The notes under the pieces were generated by a model. The model was not told the origin of the DNA. It searched no databases and saw only the letters and a program-made list of their open reading frames with translations. A stretch of 64,000 nucleotides of DNA from Corynespora cassiicola (lineage: Eukaryota > Ascomycota > Dothideomycetes > Pleosporales > Corynesporascaceae): the NCBI GenBank assembly GCA_022059125.1, contig JAEUWY010000006.1, forward strand, positions 1,674,001-1,738,000, given 5' to 3'. Positions within the stretch are counted from its first letter, which is position 1. Every line of letters starts with the position of its first letter. Positions 13,306-24,492 of the stretch are shown here, piece by piece. A program made the translations under genes and the position numbers.

Positions 13306-13593
13306 TGGATGCAACAAGCTCGATCTGCAGGGATGCCTCGTGGGCGCCTTTCCGCCAGGGCCAAGCATGTTATTCCCTCTGAGGGGGCGGCATGGGGCGA
13401 CATGGGAGGCATGGGAGGCATGGCGGCATGGGAGCGTGGGCGCATGGGCGGGCAGGGTTGGTGTCGTGGGCAGGCCGTGGGCAGGGGCAGGGGCGGTGCC
13501 ACCATGCGGCCTGGATGCGCGTCGCGCTGCGATGGGCGGCCGGGGGGGCCCTAGTGCCTTTGTCATCGCCCAGCTCGTTTTAGCCCTGGGCCG

Positions 13594-13618
13594 GCGCTGT
13601 CTAAGCCCAAGACAGCGC
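13594..13618. promoter_or_regulatory. Perfect 9-bp inverted repeat with 7-nt loop in the flbA leader region
   Basis: GCGCTGTCT at 13594-13602 pairs exactly with AGACAGCGC at 13610-13618 across the loop AAGCCCA. If transcribed it would form a very stable hairpin about 300 nt upstream of the flbA start codon, able to hinder scanning ribosomes or bind a protein. The pairing is directly visible; any role is inference. Confidence 0.55.
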
Positions 13619-13686
13619 GCGGTGGGCGGCGGTGGGCGGCGGTGGGCGTGCGGTGTGGGCGCGGTGGGTGCGGTGGGTGCAGGCGT

Positions 13687-13718
13687 CTGGCTGCTGGCTG
13701 CTGGCTGCTGGCTGCTGG
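13687..13718. repeat. (CTGGCTG)n heptanucleotide repeat
   Basis: 4.6 perfect copies of a 7-bp unit about 200 nt upstream of the flbA ATG. It follows a GGTGGGCGGC-type repeat at about 13619-13650. Confidence 0.9.
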
Positions 13719-13911
13719 GGGGCCGGTGCTGGCTGCTGCTGGCCGCCGCTGCTGGCGGGACAAAAAACCATGAGGCCGACCGGCTGCCAGGCCTGCCAGG
13801 CTGCCTCTGCCCGTCGACGGCCAACCCTTGCTAGCTTGTACCCACGCTCGCTCCGCTCCCTTCGTCAGTAGTCGCGACTTCTCCTCCGCGAGCCCTTCTC
13901 CTGCCGCCTCA

Positions 13912-16848
13912 ATGCCCTCTCCCACACCCTATTTTCCTTTGACCGTGCCAGCCTCCGTGTCGTCGCCCTCGTCCCTCTCCAGCCAGAGTGCCCGCAGTCA
14001 AAGGGCGCCCGTCCCGCCACCCATCCCCCCGTCCGCCCGCCCCAGAGACTGCCCGCCCTCACCGCGCGCCAGTCCAGATACCACCACCGAGTCTGCCGCC
14101 GCCGCTGCTGCCCAAGCCAGCTCCACGACGACCAGGGCCGCTGCCTCCGCCGCCTCCACTGCGTCCACCGCGAAGCCCCCCACCGCCAGTAGCTCCAGCA
14201 CCGCCCGCCGCCGCCGCCAGACGCTGACCTCGCGCTTCCCGCTGCTGCGAAAGGCCAACCGCGACCGTGACCCCAACCGCCCCGGTGCCCACGCCCGCAG
14301 TACCTCCGTCTCGTCCACCGCCCTCTCCTCGCACCACCACGCTCCGCCTTTCCTCGCAAACGGAGCTCCGCGCACCTCGTCATCGTCCTCGTTGCCTCGT
14401 GGCCGCATTGACGATCTCCTCCCTCTCCCGCTTCACGACGCCACCCTCGCTGCACACGACGCCCACGACCTCCCCGACGACGCTTCGCTGCGCTCTACCG
14501 CCTCGCGCCTGCTGCGGCCGACCCCTTCCTCGGCTTCCGTCTACACTGCTGCCTCCGACCGCGACAGGTCCGAAGAGCCGGACTCTCCCACCCACGGCCA
14601 CGCCGCCGTAGACGACAAGAAGATGCACCAAACCTCCTCCAGGCTCCTCCGCATGACGGACGATGAGCGGCCTTTTACCAGAGTAAGTGCTTTTCCTTTG
14701 ACCGTCCATGACCTGCTGCCCTGATTTCCTGCTCCGCGAGGTGCATTCGGCCCATTTCCCGCCCGGCCAGCCCGGCCAGCCTCACCTGCACCATCATCCC
14801 CCGCCATCAGCACGCAAAAATCCTGCGAATCCTGCAGAACCGAGTCAATTGCATTTCCATCATTCAAACGCCTCGCTTAGATGCGGGGGGTTTGCGAGTA
14901 TCAACCTTCGGCTGCGCCAACACGCCGAATGCCACGTGCTGTCGGTTTCGGCCAACCCCACAATCAAACGCACAAAGCAAACATCACTCACTCGACCCCT
15001 CGGATTCCGCTGCCTGCAGCATGACCACTCTATTTTTACCCGCTCCTTGCGTCGCCCGGTTGCACCAGAGACGGACATCTCACAAGGCCGAAATTTTCAC
15101 CCTTCATCAGGCTGGAACACCATCAACCGAGGAACATGCACCATGGATAACGAGATTTCCCATCTCTTCTTCTTCGCGAGGTTTTTTTTTCTTCTTCTCA
15201 TTTTTTTTCTCTCATTTTCAATCCTGAGTGGATTTCATGTCTGACTTGTCTGACTTCCCGTGCACCTCCGGACCGCCGAGCCCTCTCACGTCCTAGAACC
15301 ACCATGCAATGCAGATAGACAGCGACTAACCCACCAAAACAGGACTTCAAAGACCTCTTCTCGACGTTGATGGTCTCATTACCGCTCACGCCTCATCGCG
15401 TTCGCTTTAGGATGATTGACTTCACTTTCACATCAGACGAGGCCATTACCAACCTAGGTTCCCTCAAGTTTTCTCAATCCAACCGCATGCCAGATCCCAA
15501 GGACTCATCCCGCGTGGTTACCACTACCACGACGACAACCTTCTCCATGGCCAAGGAGATGGCCCGTTCCGTGTGTCAAAAGTTCCTCGAGGCCAAGTTC
15601 ATCGAGTCTGTAGAGGGCAAGGTAGACTTCCAGAACAAGAGCTCCGTGTGGCAGCTCACCCCCAAAGGAATCCTCATACTAGATCGCTTCTGCTCGCGCA
15701 ACGGCATCCAATCCGCACACGTCAAGGCCGTCATCGAGTCTGCCCGCAACCCGCACCAGCTGGTCGTTCTGGAGCGCAACACCGAGACGGACAAGCTCCA
15801 CAGCGACGAACAGTCCATCGAGATCATCTTCCGCCGCTTTGTGGGAGCCACGGCCAACGAGTCACCCCAGTCGGATTCCGACTCGATCCACGAGTTCTAC
15901 AAGTGCGACATTGGCGTCCGGATGATGAAGCACAAGCCAACCGCTAGTCGCCCTTTTACCTACACCTTCAACGGCCGGAACGCCGCGGAGTGGCTGATGG
16001 ACTGCACCACCATGGTTGACCGCCGCGAGGTCGTCGAGGTCGGCTCCTTGTTCTTGGGCCTCAAGATGATCCAGCCCGTGGATCCGCGCACTCCGTCCGA
16101 CGTCTTCCAGCCAGCGAAGCAGGCAGTCTACTTCATCACCGCCTTTGGCGAGCGAGTGGCTGGCTGGTCTGCTCCCAACGAGGATCCCTCGCCCTCCGAC
16201 ATGAACTCGGCGAAGGCTCGGGATGGTGCTACGCGCGATTCTAACAGCAACCGCACCAACGTCATCATCCGCAACCCGTCCTGGCGTCTGCTGTACCGCG
16301 AATTCCTCAAGGAGACCATGTGCGAGGAGAATTTGTCCTTTTACCTCGAGGTTCAAGAGTTCAACTCACAGTACAGGGCTGCTGTCAACGCCAGCGGCGA
16401 AAACAAGATCGAGACGATCCGTGAGACGCTCGCGGCTGCTTACGGTATGTTGCCATGTGTGTAACCTTGACTTGTGGAAGCTGACTAGTGCAGGGCTCTA
16501 CAACGCCTTCCTAGCGCCGGGATCGCCCAACGAGCTGAACATTGATCACGCTCTCCGGACCCAGCTTGCGACCCGCATGACCCGCGCCGTTGGCGACGAC
16601 GCCGCCATGATGCAGAGCCTAGTCGAAGTAGCCTCACTCTTTGAGAAGGCCCAGAACTCCATCTTCAAGCTGATGTCTAGTGTATGTCGTACCAGATGGC
16701 CGAATTTGTCTCTGCTTAGCTAACACCCGTGCAGGACTCTGTCCCCAAGTTCATCAAGCACCCCAAGTACAGCTCACAGCTCCGTGGACTCGATGCCGCC
16801 GCCGCCCAAGCGTATGCCGCCTCATCCGGAGGGTCATCTCGGTCATAG
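13912..16848 (+). CDS. flbA: FlbA, developmental regulator of G-protein signalling (DEP-DEP-RGS), 724 aa
   Basis: Exons 13912-14682, 15343-16444, 16494-16681 and 16735-16848; introns of 660, 49 and 53 nt, all GT-AG. In the Aspergillus literature FlbA stimulates GTP hydrolysis by the heterotrimeric G-alpha FadA, switching growth to conidiation; yeast Sst2 is the counterpart. Residues 1-235 are low-complexity Ser/Pro/Ala/Thr with basic patches. A conserved block starts at DERPFTR-DFKDLFSTLM (about 252) and leads into the first DEP domain (to about 370). A second DEP follows (about 455-520, FNGRNAAEWLMD), then the RGS box (about 566-700) with NPSWRLLYREFL, EENLSFYLEV and GLYNAFLAPGSPNELNID. Length is close to my recollection of A. 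nidulans FlbA (about 720 aa). No in-frame ATG precedes 13912 nearby. The 660-nt first intron is unusually long for this window. Confidence 0.93.
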
Positions 16849-18546
16849 TAGCTGCCGCTGCCACCATTTAGACGGGGAGAGGCCCAGCCAGAACCATGTG
16901 CGCAGAAAAGAATCCTGTTTTTTTGTTGTCCTTGGCCCCGAATTTTTTGCATAAAAAAGGGGGGCGTCGCAACAAACTTCTCTACCTTGTCGAATCTTGG
17001 GTGGGTTTCCAGCGCATGCATTATTCCCCCATCTCTCGCAAATGCATTGTATCTTAGACATCGGCGTTTTTGGAAACCTCTTTGGGCAAAACATAGCATT
17101 GGGCGGACTCTCTACACCTGCAGCAGGCCTTTGTTTGTTTGTTTCCTCTTTGACTTTGACATGTTCTTTTGAGCTTGAGCGGCCCATGGGACCGAACCGA
17201 ATCTTCGCCTCAAACTTTGGGTCAAGACGGGAAAGAGACAGAGCGCATGTTTGCGCGTCCGGTTCGACACGGTTTGCCTCCTTTTCAGGATATCGGCTGC
17301 GTTTGCCCCTCCTACTGTCCTTGGAACGAACTCGCCTCGTTTTCCGAGATGGCTGCATCTGCTAGCCTCACGACCGCCTACGTGCGATAAACCAAAAGGA
17401 AGGAAGGAACGGGGGGCAGGATCGCGGTCTTGGGAGAGTTGAAGTGCTTTTGTCTAAAGCACCCATCTCATCCGCAGGCGGACGGCTTGGACACTCTACG
17501 CCTTGCTTGGATCATTCTTGTTTTTGGGTTACTGCGTTCGATTTTCTATCTCCTATCTGCTTGATCTTCTTCATCTCCTTTTTGTTTCCATATCACGAGC
17601 TACGCCGGGGAAGAGGCATCATAGAGGTACGAGCGAACGACCACACCTGGACAGCGAGGAGGGCGAATCGACTGCGGGAAAGAGGGCTGGTTGCTGGGAC
17701 CCTTTCCCTACGATACCACTCCATATTGGGGAGGGAGGGGGGAAAAGCGAAACTAACCCATTCCCCCACTCGACAGTCTTCCCCGTCTCGAAAGGAAGTA
17801 TACACAAACGGAGTTTTTATTTTCGGATCAAGCCGGGAACTTGCCCGGCCACAGAGCGTGAGAGGTTGCGGGTAGATTGGAGAGGAGTTTTTTCCTTTTC
17901 TTTTCTCATTATTTCCTAGCTTTCTCCTTATCCTTTCTTCTCTATTCTTCCCCATCTTTTGATTTCTTTATCCCATCTCGACTCGTGTCTCCTCCTGGAC
18001 CCACCGAGCGAGACTAGCGTCACGATATGCATCGGTAGTGGACATGTATCTTAATATCCGCCCGCCCGCCTGTTGGATATTTAGGTGGGGCGTGGCGCGG
18101 GGGGGGAAGGGGGGAGCCTGTAGTGTTGCGTTGTGTGTGTGTGTATGTGCAGAGGGCACGTGCAAAGGCGAGGGGAGGGGGGAATACAACTTTGGTTCGA
18201 GATTTACAAATTTTGCGTTTCCGTCTCCACGCGTCCCGTCTATGCTATGCCATTCCCATTTTCCCTCTTCCGTATCGAGTCCCTACCCCCCGCGATCCGA
18301 GCACATCCCACCCCATCACATCCCGACCCAAAATGCCCGGCCGGCACTTGATACGCTCCCTCCCCTCCCGAGGCCGAGGCCGAGGCCCAGCCCCCGAGAG
18401 GTTTCGTTTCGTGGCTTGCTCGCTCGCCCCAGTACCCCATCTGCGATCTGGGATCCCCCGATTCCGCGCTGCTTCGGCGCCTGGTTTGAGGGGTTGGCCC
18501 GCGTGGACTGCGCTGCACAGCCGGCCTTGTACCGTACACCCCAGGA

Positions 18547-18576
18547 CAGGGCAGGGCAGGGCAGGGCAGGGCAGGG
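18547..18576. repeat. (CAGGG)n pentanucleotide repeat
   Basis: Six perfect CAGGG units in the non-coding DNA between flbA and chk1. Confidence 0.9.
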
Positions 18577-19651
18577 TAAGGGCGTGCTGGTCATGGCATA
18601 AGGTAGGCAGGTTAGGGCAGAATAAGCCCGGGCAAGACAACGCAGTCCAGGTAGAGAACCCGCCCGTGACGGGCGGTCGGGCACATCAGCGCATGGCCCC
18701 CCGAGGATACCAAGGCGGGGGCCAAGGGATGGCGAGCGCTTTTGGAGGATTAAACTTTGATATCGAGGTCCGAGGGTCAAGACCACCGCGGGTGGGTATG
18801 TGTATGTGTGTGTTGAGGGCGGGTGGGCTAGAAGGATGCTAATGTACCGAAGGTGTAAGATTTTTTTCTCCCCTTCGTTCGATTGACTCGAGGTCGCTTT
18901 TTTCTCACAATATTGGCCTAATGGGGGAAGCGTGGGCGCATTGGAGGGAGGGCTAGGTGCTCTAGTTTGGATGGCTAACTAGCTAGACGGCGCCACGCAA
19001 GAAGGGGAAAAAAATAACAACGTAGGCGGTGCGGCTGGCAGCCACGGGTGGTGCGTACGTAGAGGTGCTTACCTGACAGGTCCCGCGGCAGGGCTGGTGG
19101 GGGACCAAGTATTCATGCAATTAGGATTGGTAGGTTTCCCACGCCGCAAACCGATAAAATAAATGCCACGTCGAGGTAGCAACATAGGATCCTGTTCCCC
19201 TCAAAAAGGTTTGCCCTGCCATTACCCGCCCATATCCGGCCACGCCGTAGCCATGCTCCTGGCCTTCATTGCTGTCTAGGCTTTCTGCGTCGGTATGCCG
19301 TGTACTCGGGGCAACCTGCACGGGGACCGTGGTGTTGTATTGTAGCAAGATTTGCAATTGCCCGGCCTTGGAACCAGAATTGAGTATGGGGGCGCGGAGC
19401 GGCATTCTGCTCGGGTGCGTGTGCGGGAACGGCAGGCGGGGAGGTGGGAAAGGGACCCTGGATGACGGCATTGTTTTATTCCATGCGTGGTGCTATTCCT
19501 GCTCTGCTTTACTTTGCTTTGCGTTGGCGTTGGCCGCTGCGGCCGCGACAGCAGCTCAGCATCATCGTCGTCGTCATAGGGTCCGGCATCGCCACCTCCT
19601 CAATCTACCTGCGCGCCGGACGACGTTGCAGAGCCGGCCAGCCTTGCAAGA

Positions 19652-19671
19652 ATGCATGCATGCATGCACGC
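19652..19671. repeat. (TGCA)n microsatellite
   Basis: TGCA units drifting into CGCA at the right end, in the flbA-chk1 intergenic DNA. Confidence 0.8.
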
Positions 19672-21566
19672 ACGCCTCTTCTTCCCCTTCTTGAACCGTT
19701 TCCCGTAGCGGAGGAGCGCACGTACACCGGCGCACGAGCACACACACGAACCCACCTACCCAACCAAGGCACTCAGGCAAACAGTGTATTTGTCAGATGA
19801 AGGGAACGCACACAGGAAAAAAACTCTTGTAGCCGGGAGGCGAGGCATGGCGAATTTCGCTCGCGCGCTCGTGCGGCGCCGGCATGCGCAGATGTCAGTG
19901 TACCCTCGACGACGTTTCGGTGCATGTAGCTAAGGAGGCGAGACTCCGCGGTGAGCTATTGGGCCGGCCTGGTCCGCTTGCCGGCGGGGGCCTGCGGCAC
20001 ACATATACGAGGAACGAAATGGTTGTTAGATTGCGTAGTTGGGGTAGGTATAAGAGATTTAGTGGAGGCCAGGTACCGTACTAATCGGGTTGCGATTAGT
20101 ATGTAATTTGGAAGGGCTATAGTGTGGAAGATCATGTTCGCTTTCTGCCTGTTCGGGCATACCAACTCCCCCCATTGTATGGTTCAGATGCCGAGGCGGC
20201 ATTTGGAAATGAAAGGGCCCTGCGAGATCAGCCGGTGGAACCAATATGCTCCAAAGGCTGTGCGGTGAGTGCGTGTGTACGCCATGGTGATTCAATATGT
20301 GCATTGAAGCGATGCCCGTGGTGCGGCTAGTCGGAGGCCAGCACCTAGATCCTAGGCTGGCAGTCTAGGTTGGGAGGTCCAGAGCGCGGCTACGTTCGAA
20401 AAGGCGCAGGCGGATGGGCGGGCTGCAGACGTTGTACCGAGATAGCTGCACACGAGTGGCAGATAGAGTTGCGACGGGTTGCTGGCGCCCCCTCGTGGCA
20501 TTGCGGGCGTTCTGGCAAGTTGCTTGCAGCGCCAGCATGGAGGGCCCTGGAGGCGATCCCCAAGCGTTGTTTGGGCTAGCGAGCCAGCGTGAGCGACGGG
20601 TCGGCGGCCGTCTGCGGCCGTCTACGTCTGGCGTTGCAGCGCTGCACAATGGGTGGGCCACGAGCCCATCATGCCTCTGTTCCCGCGACAAAGGCTCGCC
20701 GCTGCAGGTGGGTGATTTGCAGAGCGGTCAAGACCCCGAGTATGCAGAGTCGGAGCAGCCATCCGGACCTGTCGAAGGCGAGCGAGTGTTGTCGTGAGTT
20801 TGACCCTTTTCAGCCTTCACCTATCTGGATCACCTTGATGACTATTCTAGGTAACTGATGGACGCATAGTCAGACCCTCCTTGCTAGACGTGCTGCTTGC
20901 GACGGGCAACAAAGATAAAGTGGGCTGATGCTGCCCTCTGACCATGTGGACATGTCTGCTGTGTCCGTCTCGAGCTCGCTTTGCGCTGCGTCGGTTGAAG
21001 GGCCTCCGCAGCCGACGATAGGATAGCTAGAGATCGGCTGCATCCGTCGCCGAAGCACACCATGCAATACCGAGGCACAGAGCAGACGGCTCAAGGTGAA
21101 ACCTGTGTTCGCTGTACCCGGAAAAGCGCGCATGTCGTACGAGGGGCGCATGCTTGAGGGTTTTCTGCGCAAGGAGATGGTTCGGCAGAGTTTGTGGAGC
21201 GTGGGCGGGCGAGGAAGGTCGAGCGAGCTGGGAGACCTGAAGTCGTGGGGAAGTGCAGATGGCTCCGTCATGTGACATGGCGCGGCGCGTGGACTTGAGG
21301 TGCGCTATCGATAAGCCCGTTGCCGAGTCATCTGGCCCTTCCACGCGGGCGCGTCTTGTTTCTGGCCCGACGCGCCTGGAGTCTATTCCGACGACACGCC
21401 AGGCAGCAGCCCTCGCCCAGCCCCATATCATCGCATCTCGAGCGACTCTTTGCTTTGTCGCCTCCCCTTTCTTTTCCCCTTGATCAGCCCAAGCCCTGCC
21501 TCTTCCTCGGCCTGCCCGCCCAGACTGAGACGAGCGCGACGAGCGCGTCGAGCGAGACACGTAGCC

Positions 21567-23540
21567 ATGGCCCCCGCGCCGCCTGGGGTAAGTCGTCTTG
21601 CTGATCCGGCACCCGACTCGCACGTCACTTCGCAGTCCGGCGCCTCAGATCTCTTGTTCCCCTCCCGTCCTAGGTTTGGATTCTGGATATTTCCCGGTCC
21701 CTTGCAGAAATTCCCCGGCTGCCGGCAAACACGACCAGAGACCAAGCTAACAGTCAGAACCGCAGAGTCAAGCGGCTCCGCTGCCTGCAAACCTTCCTTT
21801 TAAGCTCATCAGTAAGACGATTGGGTCGGGTGCCTATGCCTGGTCAGTAGCCCCTCCCTACTCTTCCCGGCCGCCCTACTCTCCCTTCCACTGCCCCATT
21901 CATGCTAGGCCGCCCTGTTAATATATGTGCTCTGCTGCAGTATCCGCAAGGCTACGCCCAAAAACGCCGACAAGCCAGTCATCGCCGTCAAGTTCATCAA
22001 CAAGGAACATGCATTCACCAAAGGCCGACTCCAACCGAAGCAGATCAAGATGGAGATTGTGCTCCACCAGCACCTGGGGAAGCACCAAAACATTATCCAG
22101 TGTCTCGGATCTGGCGAGGATGCGCTGTGGACCTGGATTGCCATGGAACTAGCCGACGGTGGAGATTTGTTTGACAAGATCGAGGCCGACGAGGGCGTCA
22201 GCGAGGATGTTTCCCACTTTTACTTTACCCAGCTCATCAGTGCGGTGCAGTACATGCACTCTAAGGGCATAGCGCACCGCGACCTGAAGCCCGAAAACAT
22301 CCTGCTAAGTGGGGAGGGGGACTTGAAACTTGCAGACTTTGGTCTTGCAGCTCTGTTCAAGAAAGACGGGCAGTTGCGTCTATGCAACACGGTTTGTGGA
22401 TCCCCACCATACGTGGCGCCCGAGGTTGTCAATGGGAGGAAGAGCAAACGCCATGACATGCTGGACGATGGTTATGCCGCCAACGTATGCGATATCTGGA
22501 GCTGTGGTGTTGTGCTCTTTACCATGCTGGTTGGTAACACGCCGTGGGACGAGCCAAGGATGAACAGTGCCGAGTTCAAGGAATTCGTCGACACCAACGG
22601 GCATTCTACAGACGAGCTTTGGGGGAGGATTCCACTCGAGATTGGTTCCCTTCTCCGTGGCATGCTCAAGATCGATCCAACTACTCGCTTCACATTGGAC
22701 GAAGTTCGTCGGCACCCGTGGTTCACGAGGAAGAACCAATACATATCGCCCACCGGCAAGAATGCGAATCCGATCGGAATGGCCACTCAAATGCTCTCAT
22801 CGCTCAAAATTGATTTCAAGCGAGAACCTACCCAGTCGCAGCGCAGTGCTCTCTCCCAGGACCCAGATGCAATGGAGATTGATTCGTCCCCACACCGCTC
22901 TCGTGCCAATTATGCGAATGGCAACTTGCTCTCTGCTACTCAACCCGAAACTCCCATAGCCGATACTCCGTTTGACTGGGAGAGACCTCCACGAATGGCT
23001 GCTCTGGATGGCGTTTCGGCCTCTCAGCCTATTACAAAAGATCAACAACAGCCTTACGTCACTAATCAAATGTCGCAGCGCCTATCTCAGGGCACGCAGG
23101 AAATGCTTTCGCAAGACCCGAGCATGACGCAATTCACGTCCAATGCTTCTGTGCCCCTCACTCTCACCCAGGCTGCGCGTCGCTTCAAAGACGTCATCCC
23201 CAATTACTCGCTCGCGCGCTTCATCTCGCCCCTCTCAATCGATCTCCTGGTACCTCTCGTGGCCGAAGCGCTTCATCGGCTCGGTATACCCGCCCCGCAG
23301 TTCAACGAAGGACAGGCCGCGCAATGGGAGCGCGATGGTGAAGCAAGTATCAGAGTCAAGATGGCGGACGGGCGGAGACAGGGATTGAACGGGCACATCA
23401 TTGTGGAGAAGGTCATGATCGACTCCACCGGTATGAGTGAAGTTCGATTCGTCAAAGCGAGCGGCGATCCCCTCGAGTGGAGACGTTTTTTCAAAAATGT
23501 CGTCCTCTGCTGTGGAGATGTTGTGTTGAGGCCTGGTTAA
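21567..23540 (+). CDS. chk1: Chk1 DNA-damage checkpoint Ser/Thr kinase, 565 aa
   Basis: Exons 21567-21587, 21766-21842 and 21941-23540; introns of 178 and 98 nt (second donor GTCAGT). The short first exon encodes MAPAPPG. The kinase domain covers about residues 20-305: glycine loop IGSGAYA (27-32), VAIK-type Lys 50 in IAVKF, catalytic HRDLKPEN near 145-152, DFGLAA at 165, GSPPYVAPEV, DIWSCGVVLF, and HPWF closing the domain. The linker (about 300-450) is packed with SQ and TQ dipeptides, as expected for a target of ATR/Mec1-type kinases. The C-terminus (KMADGRRQGLNG, VRFVKASGDPLEWRRFFKNV) matches the regulatory KA1-like region of Chk1. The protein restrains Cdc25/Cdk1 after DNA damage, acting in the nucleus. 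Identification rests on kinase order plus the C-terminal region. Confidence 0.93.
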
Positions 23541-24492
23541 GGATGACGCGCCAGAATGGAATGCTGGAGATATTGGACAACCTAGGACGAATGAGGTACC
23601 ATATGTATAATCGATGATGGTCATGAGCGGGATGGGATGGGTATGGATGGATATGGATTAATTCAGTCAATCGGCGTGGGCATGGACATGGACATGGACA
23701 TGGATTGATTGGGGGCTGCAGACGGTCGGCAATTAAGGAAAGCATGGCAGATCCCAAAGCACATGACAAGATGTTGACACGGTAATAGGTTACGGAACTG
23801 GATGACGGATGATGCACATATACCCTATTATTATTTAATCCACTCCCCTTTTAACTAGTAGATGGGGATGGTATCACATTATGCGATGACTGGTATTATG
23901 ATTTTTTCTAAGAAGAGTAGTCTGAGAATATGTGAAGTTGCTCAAGTGAGATGCACAAGAATTCGACTGCTCAACGGCGTAGTCGGGTCAAGATTTCTAC
24001 CCGACAGGTATTGAACAAAAACAAATAAAAATTAACAAACGTATGAGGAGGAAATTGATTCCATCCATCTTAGAACAACCTTGATGTTGAACTGAGCAAA
24101 TCCGCAGAAACAGTGGCACCTTTTCTGTACCAACCATAAGAAGACAATATTCTTTCCGGTGCAGAAACCAGACTTCCTCTATGTCTTCATAACTTTTTCG
24201 AATATGATAGCAAATTCCAAGCTCTCTCAAGAGCCAGAAAACTTTGGAAAGAAATCAAACCAGAATCTCCAGTAAGCCCCCCAAATCGTAAACATCACAA
24301 TCGTAAATTAATAACAAGAAAAGGACCGAGAATCGATAACCCAATCGACCAAAGTAGCCAGCACAGTCGGCATACCAACGTTCGGAGGCAGCACCTCCAG
24401 CACCAGCATCAATCCCTCAGCTGACCATACCACGATCCCCAGTGGCCACCAACAAGCGCCCAAAAAGGCACTGCACACGGTTAGAGAAAGAT
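23541..24492. other. Intergenic region between chk1 and a convergent hypothetical gene
   Basis: Shared 3' flank of two convergent genes. Holds a (CATGGA)n repeat at 23681-23704 and AT-rich DNA at 23.8-24.3 kb. No coding frame is supported. Confidence 0.5.
23681..23704. repeat. (CATGGA)n hexanucleotide repeat
   Basis: Four perfect copies in the chk1 3' flank. Confidence 0.88.

Larger units (their letters stand above)
6101..13911. other. About 7.8 kb GC-rich, gene-free region upstream of flbA
   Basis: From about 6.1 kb the composition becomes strongly GC-rich, so long frames open on both strands by chance (for example 556 codons on the minus strand at 12154-13824). Their translations are Arg/Pro/Ala/Ser/His mixtures without domains, and overlapping frames on both strands are equally long. 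The region carries many microsatellites and short palindromes, with a strong hairpin about 300 nt before the flbA ATG. It is best read as flbA promoter plus long 5' leader, possibly with non-coding transcripts. Confidence 0.5.
16849..21566. other. About 4.7 kb GC-rich gene-free region between flbA and chk1
   Basis: Contains the flbA 3' UTR (pyrimidine-rich up to about 17.95 kb), microsatellites and a palindrome CCGCCCGT-G-ACGGGCGG near 18660. None of the frames on either strand gives a recognisable protein. The last part is the chk1 promoter and leader. Confidence 0.5.

Noticed and set aside
12154..13824. 556-codon minus-strand frame upstream of flbA
   Set aside because: GC-rich, repeat-laden DNA gives equally long frames on the other strand (e.g. 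12920-13834), heptanucleotide repeats cross it, and the translation is Arg/Pro/Ala/His-rich without any domain.
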